The translations under genes were made by a program, and so were the position numbers. A stretch of 35,541 nt of DNA, taken from the NCBI GenBank assembly GCA_919902515.1, contig CAKKRD010000045.1:1-35541 (forward strand), given 5' to 3'. The stretch comes from Nitrosomonadaceae bacterium. Lineage in GTDB: Bacteria > Pseudomonadota > Gammaproteobacteria > Burkholderiales > Nitrosomonadaceae. Shown here piece by piece: positions 27,597 through 35,541 of this stretch (the stretch's first letter is position 1; every line of letters starts with the position of its first letter). The notes beneath the pieces are model-generated. The model searched no databases. It saw only the letters and a list, made by a program, of their open reading frames with translations, and had not been told where the DNA came from.

Positions 27597-29750
27597 ATGG
27601 CAAAAGCGAAGAAAGTCTCCGGCATCGGTTCCGAAGAAATGAGTAGGATGCTCAAAGAGCGGAACTCGTTTCTTCTCGCCAACGTCTTAGCGCCCCAAAA
27701 GGCCCGATCTATCACGCACTGGGAAGAGATTACCTGTCTAGGCTTCAATCCCCAGATGCAGCGTATGGAGGCCGTCGTTAGCATCAAGCAAAGCACCGGG
27801 TACAATGGAAACCTGTGCTCGGCTGCTTCGGCCGAGTATGTGCGATTTTACGTCGATTTCAAGGACGGCAACGGGTTCGTCGATATGGGGATTACGAGCT
27901 TCAAATCGGCCGATATTTCCAATGCTCCGCCCGGACCGCAGCACCCGCTCTGCTACATGCTTTACCTTTACATCGATGACGAGAAGTATCGCCGTTTCAT
28001 AGATTGCCACACCGCGGTAGTTCCCAAGATGCGGGCCATCCTGTCATGGAAGGACGCTCCAACTCCTTCCACCCCGAATTATGCTCCGCATTACGGTAAC
28101 GTGAGGGATGCGGACATCCAGTTGCAAAAGCGGAATTTCCTTTACGCCAAAGATGTGTTTGAGCTGGCGAAAGCGAAAGATCTGCTGACCGCCATTAAGC
28201 CGGATGTTCAAATTGCCCTGAAAGAACCGGTTCCACCCAAGGCCGTCGCGATCTACGAATCGAATAAAAAAGTCGGCATTCCAGATCATCGCACCTTCTA
28301 TTCCACCGTTGGATCGGCGATACACTCGCACCTGGATTTTAAACAGGCGGCCGCCCTTTATGATCTCAAGGATCTGGCAGCTCTGAAAATCAATACCGCG
28401 AAATTACTCTCCTTTTACAATCCCGACAAAAAGGCGGCGGACGTCGGCTTCGAGGAGGTCACTTGTGTCGGGCTGAATACCGATACCGATACGCTTGGCG
28501 CTATAGTTCACATCAAAAAAACAAGCGGGTACAACGGCGATCTCTGCCATACAGGCTCAATGGAGCACGTCGCCTTCTGGGCGGACTGGAACAACGACGG
28601 TACTTTCGATCAGTACCTTGGGACGATGAGTTTCGAAGTGCATGACATCGCCAATATGCCGGTCGGCGGCCTGTTTTATAACGTCGCCCTGCCTATCGAT
28701 GTGTCGAACCGGCTTAAATCCTGCCAAACGCCTAATATCATCGGGATCCGGGCAGTACTCTCTTGGGAATCGCTGCCGTCGACCACGGATCCCGATCAGC
28801 TCAATACCTGGGGCAATTCGATCGACGCCTTGGTGCAGCTCAGACCTGGCGCGAGTTCGGGCATTCATACCATCATCAGCCTGGTCGGAAACGTTAATAG
28901 GTTGATGATTGATTCCACCCAACACCTGTACAACTACAATGCGGTGGCGCCCACCCCCAATAATAACCGGCCATGGGGCGGGAGCATTTCCTTTAACGGG
29001 ATCATCGATCGAAACGGCTTTAACGGTGTCATCAAATTCCGGCTCAGCTACAAACCGTACGGAACGCCCGATGGCGACTACAAGGCCGTCTCATCAAGCG
29101 AAACGTTCAACCGGTGGCAGCCGTTAGTCAGCATCTGGCCCTACACCGTCTCTCAAACCGCCGATTCGGACGGGTGGTATATCTACGACCTGAATCCCGC
29201 GTTGGGAATCTATAATATCTATGACAATAACTACTTGTCGCACTTGGATACATCGCTCTTTGCCGACGGAACCTACACAATCCGTTTCGAATACACCGAT
29301 GAGTTTGGGAACCCCGTGGTTGGCGACGTCTTCTCGATTGTCGTCTGCAATAAAGGCATGACTGTCAGCCAGACCGCCAATAACGCTGTCGATATGACCA
29401 AGGATCTCGATCTGGTTATCGATGGAGGTGATTGTCATAGCTACAAGAACTCGGCTCCGATGATCAATGGACACCTGCGGGCCGTGCATCCGTTCTTCAG
29501 CTCATGGGCTCTCGACTTGCAGCCGACATCGCATACCCATGGAGCTCATCCGGTGCCCATCAACAGGAGCTATTCATCGCTCGGCGATTCGGGAGATAGC
29601 AACGCGAGTTGGTCGTTGGATACGACGCCGCTCGACCCGTGCGGCTACACCGTCAGCCTGAAAGGGCACTCGAGGGTGATCCTTCACAGTAACCCGGGAT
29701 ATTTCCCGGAGTATGGGCCAAAGGCAGTCGGATTTGCCAAATTGCCATAA
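27597..29750 (+). CDS. Uncharacterised 717-residue protein with duplicated GYNGxLC domain
   Basis: No function assigned. Two copies of a domain of about 130 residues are visible (about 41-167 and 284-418). Each has an acidic-aromatic entry (WEEITCLG / FEEVTCVG), a TGYNG(N/D)LC motif, an EyV/HVaFw-D strand, an ADISNAP / HDIANMP turn, a second cysteine, an AxLSW strand and a YGN/WGN segment. The rest (430-717) is beta-rich with Ig-like character and ends in a DPCGYTVSLKG block near 680. No signal peptide, membrane span or catalytic motif is seen, so an intracellular or specially exported protein is possible. ATG 27597 is preferred because GAGGAA lies just upstream; an earlier GTG would add 14 residues. 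It stands alone between long noncoding stretches, consistent with acquisition by transfer. Confidence 0.7.
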   Translation: MAKAKKVSGIGSEEMSRMLKERNSFLLANVLAPQKARSITHWEEITCLGFNPQMQRMEAVVSIKQSTGYNGNLCSAASAEYVRFYVDFKDGNGFVDMGITSFKSADISNAPPGPQHPLCYMLYLYIDDEKYRRFIDCHTAVVPKMRAILSWKDAPTPSTPNYAPHYGNVRDADIQLQKRNFLYAKDVFELAKAKDLLTAIKPDVQIALKEPVPPKAVAIYESNKKVGIPDHRTFYSTVGSAIHSHLDFKQAAALYDLKDLAALKINTAKLLSFYNPDKKAADVGFEEVTCVGLNTDTDTLGAIVHIKKTSGYNGDLCHTGSMEHVAFWADWNNDGTFDQYLGTMSFEVHDIANMPVGGLFYNVALPIDVSNRLKSCQTPNIIGIRAVLSWESLPSTTDPDQLNTWGNSIDALVQLRPGASSGIHTIISLVGNVNRLMIDSTQHLYNYNAVAPTPNNNRPWGGSISFNGIIDRNGFNGVIKFRLSYKPYGTPDGDYKAVSSSETFNRWQPLVSIWPYTVSQTADSDGWYIYDLNPALGIYNIYDNNYLSHLDTSLFADGTYTIRFEYTDEFGNPVVGDVFSIVVCNKGMTVSQTANNAVDMTKDLDLVIDGGDCHSYKNSAPMINGHLRAVHPFFSSWALDLQPTSHTHGAHPVPINRSYSSLGDSGDSNASWSLDTTPLDPCGYTVSLKGHSRVILHSNPGYFPEYGPKAVGFAKLP

Positions 29751-29769
29751 AACCTTGCCGAGAGATTTA

Positions 29770-29803
29770 AAGACGTGTCGGGTCAGGAAACCCGGTACGT
29801 CTT
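29770..29803 (+). terminator. Stem-loop downstream of the unknown protein gene
   Basis: A 14-base arm (29770-29783) can pair fully with 29790-29803 across a six-base loop if two G-U pairs are allowed on the plus-strand RNA. It begins 20 bases after the stop codon. The T-run is poor, so it may be a weak terminator or an mRNA-stabilising hairpin. Confidence 0.5.
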
Positions 29804-30081
29804 CTGATCAAATGTGCCGTTCCCAGCACTGCATGTTACCAACGCCGCCGCCCTGAACAGACACCCTATGGTACCGCACAGTCCAATCCCACTTCGAGAC
29901 TTGGCTGGCATTCTTCCGCAACGGCCAGTTTGATGCTTACGCGCCATCATCAAATTGAAACAGCGATAATTCAAATTCAGTTACTTGATTTATCCGAACC
30001 GGCGAGTCAACCACAACTCAAATGCTGAACGTCTGCTCTTGGCACGACACAGACTGTCAGATCAAGTTGGAACTACTACAC
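29804..30081. other. 278-bp stretch without a supported gene
   Basis: Part of a 331-base gene-free interval. No open frame or RNA gene recognised. The segment near 30020-30060 reads like a fragment of a dispersed or insertion-sequence-flanking repeat, but I cannot name it. Confidence 0.3.
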
Positions 30082-30687
30082 TTACTTGCAGTTTTTGTAA
30101 TTGCGTTTCTCGCAATCCCGTGCCATTTGTTGTGCCCGCGCGATTTGTGCAGGTTTCATCTTTCCGGCCGCCGTATCCCGATTCTGCTGTGCCTCACTGA
30201 ACCCTTTTGCTGCCGCCAGGCTGAACCACATGTAGGCGCGAACATAATCCTGGGGTACGCCCTGGCCGGTGGCATACATCAATCCAAGATCGTTTTGCGC
30301 ATTGGCATGTCCCTGTGCCGCAGCCAGACGAAACCATTTCACCGCTTCCTGGTAATCCTGCTCCACACCTTCTTCGCCATTTTCATGCAACTCACCCAGG
30401 CTATATTGCGCATATGCATTCCCTTGGAGCGCCGCCAGCCGATACCACTTTACGGCTTCCCGATGGTTGAAAGGTACGCCCTGGCCATCGTCATACATCG
30501 AACCCAGGTATAGCTGCGCAGATGCATTTCCCTGTTCTGCCAGGGGGCGGAACAACTTTTCTGCTTTTGCGTAATCGCCCGCAAAGTAGGCCTGTTTTGC
30601 ATCCGCCAACGGATCGGCGATTGCCTGTCCAGCCAACGTCAACGAAAGCAGACAACCCAACAACCCATGTTTCAACAACTGCTTCAT
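30082..30687 (-). CDS. Sel1-repeat (TPR-like) periplasmic protein
   Basis: Protein-interaction scaffold of unknown specific role. An N-terminal Sec signal peptide ends at Ala-Ile-Ala before Asp-Pro. About three to four Sel1 repeats follow between residues 35 and 165, each with the AxAQxxLGxMYxxGxGV pattern and AVKWYRLAAxQG. The C-terminus carries two cysteines (DCEKRNYKNCK). 201 residues. AAAGGA and GAGA precede the ATG. It is divergent from the Lon-family gene with a 210-base gap; no relation between the two is evident. Confidence 0.88.
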   Translation of the reverse strand: MKQLLKHGLLGCLLSLTLAGQAIADPLADAKQAYFAGDYAKAEKLFRPLAEQGNASAQLYLGSMYDDGQGVPFNHREAVKWYRLAALQGNAYAQYSLGELHENGEEGVEQDYQEAVKWFRLAAAQGHANAQNDLGLMYATGQGVPQDYVRAYMWFSLAAAKGFSEAQQNRDTAAGKMKPAQIARAQQMARDCEKRNYKNCK

Positions 30688-30897
30688 TCTCGTTATCCTT
30701 TTGCTAATCTAGAACCTCAAGCAAGCGCCGCCCCGGCAGGCAGCCTGTCGGGTGCAATATTAGCACGGAAGAAAAGGACAAGACCGGGAGCAGGCTTGCG
30801 CCGGGGAGCTGGCTCAGCATCCGCATCGGCATGATTGGCCTTGAGTGTCAGGGGGGAATCAGATAGCCTAGCTCAACTGCATTGCCATGGTTAAAAA

Positions 30898-33315
30898 ATG
30901 CCAATCTCAAACCTGACCCCTGCCGATCTGCGCCTCATCATCGATCCCGATTCGCTTGGGTTCTCCGATACTGCGGAATTGCTGCAGTATCCGCTGCCGT
31001 GGATCGGGCAGGAGCGCGCAGAAATGGCTGCCCGCTTTGGTCTCGGGATGGATCAGCCCGACTATAACCTGTTCGTGCTGGGGGAGGTCGGCAGCGGCCG
31101 CTCTTCGCTGCTGCGCCAAGCGATGGTCGCAGCAGCCGCAAACAGGGCGGCGCCACCCGACTTATGCTATCTGCACAACTTCGATGCGCCGGAAAGGCCA
31201 CTGGCTCTGCGCCTGCCTGCCGGACAGGGGCGCCTGCTGCGGCAACATCTGGCGCGCATGACAAAATCTCTGCTGACGGAAATACCGCAGCGCCTGGACG
31301 GGCAGGATTTCAAGGTCGAGAGCGAGCGCATTGAAAAAGCCCACAAGGCAGAAGAAGCCAGGGCCTATGTCGAACTCACTACCTTTGCCGAATCCCGCAA
31401 TTTCACTATCCACCGCGAGGCTGGGCACATAGTTTTCACTCTGTTGGGCGAGAAAGGACACATCCTTACCGAGGACGAAGTGCTTATCCTGCCGAAGGAG
31501 CGCCGGGCCGAGATTGAACAGGCCGAGCAGGAGTTGCGCACCGAGATTACCCGCTATTTCGAGAAAACCCGGCCGATGGAGCGGGTCATGCACGAGGCCC
31601 TGGCAGCATTACAGCGGCAGGTGGTGAAACCGCTGCTGGAGCACGAATTGCAGGAAATCCGTGTTGAATTGAAGAAACAGATCAAGGATTCCGTCAAGCT
31701 CGGCGCTTATCTGGAACAGGTCATGCGGGACTTGCTCGACAATCTGGAGCTGTTCGAGGTTTCCGATACCGATGAGGAAAGCCGGCAGGAGGAATTGGAG
31801 CGGGTGATGTCCCGCTACCGGGTTAACCTGGTAGTGGACAATGATGGTCTGAACGGTGCGCCGGTAATCGTCGAGGACAATCCATTATTCCGCTCACTGT
31901 TCGGCAGCATCGAATACCAGTCCGAAAACGACGTGCTGGTGACTGATTTTACCCGCATCCGCGCCGGCAGCCTGCTCCAGGCGCATGGTGGTTTCCTCAT
32001 GCTGCATCTGCGCGATCTGCTGGCCGATGCGCTGGTGTGGGAGAAGCTGCGCCGTTTGCTGCGCAGCGGCAGGCTGCAGATCGAGGAACCAGGCACGGCT
32101 TTCACCTCGATTGCGGCGGTTTCGCTCGTACCTGAAGCGGTGGATGTAGAAGTCAAGATCATCCTGATCGGTTCACGTCAACAGTATTACGACTTGCAGG
32201 AGGCAGACCCGGAGTTCGGACGCCGCTTTCGCGTCAAGGTGGACTTTGCCGAGAGTTTTTCCGCCGGTGCCGAAACTCGTCGCGCCTCGGCTATCTTCGT
32301 CGCCCACGCCTGCCGGGAGCTGGGGCTGCCGCATTTTTCCGCCGCCGCCGTCGCGCGCCTGCTGGAGGATTCACACCGTCAAGTGGACGACCAATCGCGC
32401 CAAAGCGCTATCTTCGCCCGCGCCGAGGCGCTGGTGATGGAAAGTGCCGCGCTGTGCCACGCGCGCGCTGGCCGCCTGGTCGAGGCGGCGGATGTCGAGG
32501 CGGCGCTGCGTGCGTGCATCTTGCGCCATGATTACCCAGAACAACGCCTGCAGGAATCCATCGCCGAAGGTGAAGTGCTGATCACGCTGCATGGCGAGAA
32601 AGTGGGCCAGCTCAACAGTCTGACCCAAGTGGATCTGGGGGATTACCGCTTTGGCTTCCCGGTACGCGTCACGGCGCGCACCTTTGCCGGTGAAGATGGC
32701 TTGCTCAACATCGAACGCGAGGTGGAAATGTCCGGGCCGATCCACGATAAGGGCGTATTCATTCTGCAGAACTATCTGTCCGCATTATTTGTCCACACCG
32801 CACCGCTCGCGCTCAATGCCTCAATTGTGTTCGAACAGGAATATCACGGCATGGAAGGGGATTCTGCATCCTGTGCCGAGCTTTATGTCCTGCTCTCGTC
32901 CCTGTCGGATTTACCTCTCAAACAGAGCATTGCCGTTACCGGCGCAGTCAATCAGCACGGTGAAATGTTGCCGGTGGGCGGGATCAACGAAAAAATAGAA
33001 GGTTACTTCCGCGTCTGCGAGACGGCCGGACTGGATGGCAGTCAGGGTGTGCTGATTCCGCACCGCAACCGCCGGCACCTGATGCTGGAACGCAAGGTGG
33101 TCGAGGCGGTCGCCAAAGGTTTATTCCATATCCATACTGCGGAGCACGTGAGCGAAGGCATGGAGTTGCTTGCCGGATGCTCGTTTGGCATAGCGGACGT
33201 GGCAGGTAGTTATCCGCATGACAGTGTGCTGGGCCGCGCGCAGCAGACCCTGCTGGCCTATCGTCACGCCTGCCAGGAGTCGCAACATCCGAAGGCGGGA
33301 CGCAAGCGCTTGTGA
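30898..33315 (+). CDS. Lon-family ATP-dependent protease with AAA-like domain (LonB/YcbZ type)
   Basis: Cytoplasmic serine protease related to Lon. Residues 1-560 form an AAA_32-like region with a nucleotide-binding loop GEVGSGRSS (62-70), in which arginine stands where Lys is usual in Walker A; relatives of this subfamily often share this. A long helical, coiled-coil-like insertion lies around 180-290, and a lid region around 440-560. The C-terminal Lon protease domain has the catalytic dyad S656 (EGDSAS) and K699 (GGINEKIEG). 805 residues. It lacks the Lon N-terminal substrate domain. No strong ribosome site precedes ATG 30898. Single gene. Confidence 0.88.
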   Translation: MPISNLTPADLRLIIDPDSLGFSDTAELLQYPLPWIGQERAEMAARFGLGMDQPDYNLFVLGEVGSGRSSLLRQAMVAAAANRAAPPDLCYLHNFDAPERPLALRLPAGQGRLLRQHLARMTKSLLTEIPQRLDGQDFKVESERIEKAHKAEEARAYVELTTFAESRNFTIHREAGHIVFTLLGEKGHILTEDEVLILPKERRAEIEQAEQELRTEITRYFEKTRPMERVMHEALAALQRQVVKPLLEHELQEIRVELKKQIKDSVKLGAYLEQVMRDLLDNLELFEVSDTDEESRQEELERVMSRYRVNLVVDNDGLNGAPVIVEDNPLFRSLFGSIEYQSENDVLVTDFTRIRAGSLLQAHGGFLMLHLRDLLADALVWEKLRRLLRSGRLQIEEPGTAFTSIAAVSLVPEAVDVEVKIILIGSRQQYYDLQEADPEFGRRFRVKVDFAESFSAGAETRRASAIFVAHACRELGLPHFSAAAVARLLEDSHRQVDDQSRQSAIFARAEALVMESAALCHARAGRLVEAADVEAALRACILRHDYPEQRLQESIAEGEVLITLHGEKVGQLNSLTQVDLGDYRFGFPVRVTARTFAGEDGLLNIEREVEMSGPIHDKGVFILQNYLSALFVHTAPLALNASIVFEQEYHGMEGDSASCAELYVLLSSLSDLPLKQSIAVTGAVNQHGEMLPVGGINEKIEGYFRVCETAGLDGSQGVLIPHRNRRHLMLERKVVEAVAKGLFHIHTAEHVSEGMELLAGCSFGIADVAGSYPHDSVLGRAQQTLLAYRHACQESQHPKAGRKRL

Positions 33316-33389
33316 TGGTGCACGGCAAGGCTGTCGCTGCTGCGCGTTAGCCCATCGTACCCGATCCACTCAGGGCGACGACGGTGCGA

Positions 33390-33638
33390 TTACTTGACGC
33401 CGAGAATACCCATCGCCTTGCCAAGGGTTTCGACTGATTCCTTGTGCTTGCCTTCTTTATGCAGCACTTCGCCTTCAGCGCGCAGTTTTTTGACTTCCGC
33501 CGCCTGAGCCTCGCTCAGTTTCGGGTTCTTTTCCAGCGCCGCGTCGATTTTTCTCATGTCGGTTGTACAGTGATACGCAAACGCCGCGCTGCTGAACAGG
33601 GTCAGGGCAGCAATGGCAATTAGCTGACGTAGTTTCAT
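33390..33638 (-). CDS. Small secreted helical protein, conserved hypothetical
   Basis: 82 residues: a Sec signal peptide ending Ala-Phe-Ala, then YHCTTDMRKIDAALEKNP and a charged helical hairpin with HKEGKHKESVETLGKAM. Similar small proteins with a Tyr-His-Cys-x-x-Asp-Met start occur in many beta- and gammaproteobacteria; the function is unknown. One cysteine next to a histidine in the mature N-terminus could bind metal or form a dimer. The ATG at 33638 is fixed by GGAGGA directly upstream; the longer frame from 33674 is less likely. Confidence 0.82.
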   Translation of the reverse strand: MKLRQLIAIAALTLFSSAAFAYHCTTDMRKIDAALEKNPKLSEAQAAEVKKLRAEGEVLHKEGKHKESVETLGKAMGILGVK

Positions 33639-33880
33639 ATGATCCTCCGGTCTGAGATTTATCGAGTGCATCAAGAAAAAGTATAGACCGGTTAACGGCT
33701 TTCGTCATACCAGATGCATCTGGCGTGTCGGGAAATGCGCTCTGCGGATTAGGCGGGACAACAGCATTAAAAAAAGCGAAAGGGTATAATTCAGCAGCGA
33801 AATTGAGGTGAATCTGTTCGCCTTGAGTACTGCACTCTCAAGATAAACCAGACACCATTTCTTACTGATACCAACATACT

Positions 33881-35541
33881 ATGGCGCAATACGTTTTCAC
33901 CATGAACCGCGTGGGCAAGGTCGTTCCCCCCAAACGGCAGATACTCAAGAATATCTCGCTCAGTTTCTTCCCGGGCGCCAAGATAGGCCTGCTGGGCCTG
34001 AACGGTTCGGGCAAGTCCACGGTGCTGCGCATCATGGCGGGAGTGGACAAGGACTTCGAGGGCGAAGCCCTGCCGATGCCCAATCTCAATATCGGCTATC
34101 TGCCACAGGAACCGCAACTCAACCCGGAACAGACCGTGCGCGAAGCAGTGCAGGAAGGGTTGGGTGAGGTGGCCAGCGCGCAGCAGAAGCTGGACGCGGT
34201 CTATGCCGCATATGCCGAATCGGACGCCGATTTCGATGCGCTTGCCGCCGAACAGACGCGGCTGGAAGCCATCCTTGCCGCCGGCAGCGGGGGCAGTGAT
34301 CAACAGTTGGAGATCGCCGCCGATGCGCTGCGTCTGCCGCCGTGGGATGCCGTGGTCAAGAATCTTTCCGGCGGCGAGAAGCGGCGCGTGGCGCTGTGCA
34401 AGCTGCTGCTGGAAAAGCCAGACATGCTGCTGCTGGATGAGCCGACCAACCACCTTGATGCCGAATCGGTGGAATGGCTGGAACAATTCCTGGTGCGCTT
34501 CCCTGGCACCGTGGTGGCGGTCACGCATGACCGCTACTTTCTCGACAATGCCGCCGAGTGGATACTGGAACTGGATCGCGGCCACGGCATTCCGTGGAAA
34601 GGTAATTACTCAAGCTGGCTGGAGCAGAAAGAAGCGCGGCTGGAGACAGAGAACAAGCAGATCGACGCGCACATGAAGTCGATGAAGCAGGAACTGGAAT
34701 GGGTGCGGCAGAACCCCAAAGGGCGGCAGGCGAAATCGAAAGCGCGCATCGCCCGCTTTGAAGAACTCAATTCGCAGGAATACCAGAAGCGCAACGAGAC
34801 CCAAGAGATTTTCATTCCGGTGGCAGAACGGCTCGGCAACGAAGTCATCGAACTCAACAATGTTTCCAAAGCCTACGGCGACCGCCTGCTGATCGACAAC
34901 CTCAGCTTCAAGGTGCCGCCCGGCGCCATCGTCGGCATCATCGGCCCGAACGGCGCCGGTAAATCCACGCTGTTCAAGTTGATCACCGGCAAGGAGCAGC
35001 CGGATTCCGGCGAAGTGAAAATCGGTTCCACCGTCAAGATCGCGCACGTCGATCAGGCACGCGACTCGCTGGAGAATGACAAGACCGTGTTTGACGCCAT
35101 CTCCGGCGGCAACGACATCCTCACCGTCGGCAGATACGAAACTCCCGCGCGCGCCTATATCGGCCGCTTCAATTTCAAGGGCGGCGACCAGGCCAAGATC
35201 GTCGGCAATCTTTCCGGCGGCGAGCGCGGCCGCCTGCATCTGGCCAAGACACTGATCTCTGGCGGCAATGTGCTGCTGCTGGACGAACCGTCCAATGATC
35301 TGGATGTGGAAACCCTGCGCGCGCTGGAAGATGCGCTGCTCGAATTCGCCGGCTGCGTGCTGGTGATCTCGCACGACCGCTGGTTCCTCGACCGCATTGC
35401 CACCCACATCCTTGCGGCAGAAGGCAATTCGCAATGGACTTTCTTCAACGGCAACTACCAGGAATACGAAGCGGACAAGAGGAAGCGGCTGGGTGAGGAA
35501 GGCGCCAAGCCGAAGCGGATACGGTACAAGCCGATTAGTCG
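33881..35541 (+). CDS. ettA: EttA, energy-dependent translational throttle (ABC-F), 3' end cut by window
   Basis: ABC-F ATPase that binds the ribosomal E site and gates entry into elongation according to ATP level. The N-terminus MAQYVFTMNRVGKVVPPKR is the EttA signature. Two ABC domains are visible: Walker A GLNGSGKST and GPNGAGKST, signatures LSGGEKRR and LSGGERGR, Walker B LLLDEPTNHLD and LLLDEPSNDLD. Between them is the charged linker with WVRQNPKGRQAKSKAR (the tRNA-interaction motif region). 553 complete codons lie in the window, ending in KRIRYKPIS, so only one to three residues and the stop are likely missing. No strong Shine-Dalgarno sequence; TATAAT at 33785-33790 might be a -10 box. 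Confidence 0.95.
   Translation, partial: MAQYVFTMNRVGKVVPPKRQILKNISLSFFPGAKIGLLGLNGSGKSTVLRIMAGVDKDFEGEALPMPNLNIGYLPQEPQLNPEQTVREAVQEGLGEVASAQQKLDAVYAAYAESDADFDALAAEQTRLEAILAAGSGGSDQQLEIAADALRLPPWDAVVKNLSGGEKRRVALCKLLLEKPDMLLLDEPTNHLDAESVEWLEQFLVRFPGTVVAVTHDRYFLDNAAEWILELDRGHGIPWKGNYSSWLEQKEARLETENKQIDAHMKSMKQELEWVRQNPKGRQAKSKARIARFEELNSQEYQKRNETQEIFIPVAERLGNEVIELNNVSKAYGDRLLIDNLSFKVPPGAIVGIIGPNGAGKSTLFKLITGKEQPDSGEVKIGSTVKIAHVDQARDSLENDKTVFDAISGGNDILTVGRYETPARAYIGRFNFKGGDQAKIVGNLSGGERGRLHLAKTLISGGNVLLLDEPSNDLDVETLRALEDALLEFAGCVLVISHDRWFLDRIATHILAAEGNSQWTFFNGNYQEYEADKRKRLGEEGAKPKRIRYKPIS

Overview
The window looks like chromosomal DNA of a Gram-negative betaproteobacterium, probably a chemolithotroph. 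The evidence is a Ralstonia-type soluble NAD-reducing [NiFe] hydrogenase locus, Sec signal peptides, EttA and PEP synthase, moderately high GC and dense operons with overlapping stop/start codons. A placement near Nitrosomonadales/Gallionellaceae is inference from overall gene flavour; there is no rRNA or other marker to settle it.

Left edge (1-3300): a minus-strand type IIG/ISP-like restriction-modification protein that ends in an early stop codon, a 131-bp nested palindromic element, a short dnaJ remnant, and a small periplasmic c-type cytochrome.

Hydrogenase island (3361-14868): hypC-hypA-hypB-hypD-hypF-hypE, then hoxF-hoxU-hoxY-hoxH-hoxW, all on the plus strand and mostly overlapping by 4-8 bases. 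A convergent hupE nickel-permease-like gene follows. This is a complete kit: nickel entry (HupE), nickel insertion (HypA/B), Fe(CN)2CO assembly (HypC/D/E/F), a diaphorase (HoxFU), a hydrogenase dimer (HoxYH) and its C-terminal protease (HoxW). A candidate internal sigma70 promoter lies before hoxF.

Middle (15100-24040): a HigBA-like toxin-antitoxin pair with a nearly leaderless toxin start; an adenosylcobalamin-dependent ribonucleotide reductase with a 421-bp gene-free upstream region; then a tight five-gene operon coding an AMP-forming acyl/acetyl-CoA synthetase, 2-oxoacid-dehydrogenase-type E1 alpha, E1 beta and lipoyl E2, and a dedicated acyl carrier protein, with no E3. This operon is the best candidate for an unusual system: an E1-E2 machine that may pass acyl groups to its own ACP. 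A convergent secreted MsrA follows.

Right part (24112-35541): a perfect 13-bp hairpin, ppsA, a PsiE-like membrane protein, an isolated 717-residue protein of unknown function with two copies of a cysteine-containing domain, a Sel1-repeat periplasmic protein, a Lon-family protease with a fused AAA-like domain, a small secreted helical protein, and ettA (ABC-F), which runs off the window just before its expected stop.
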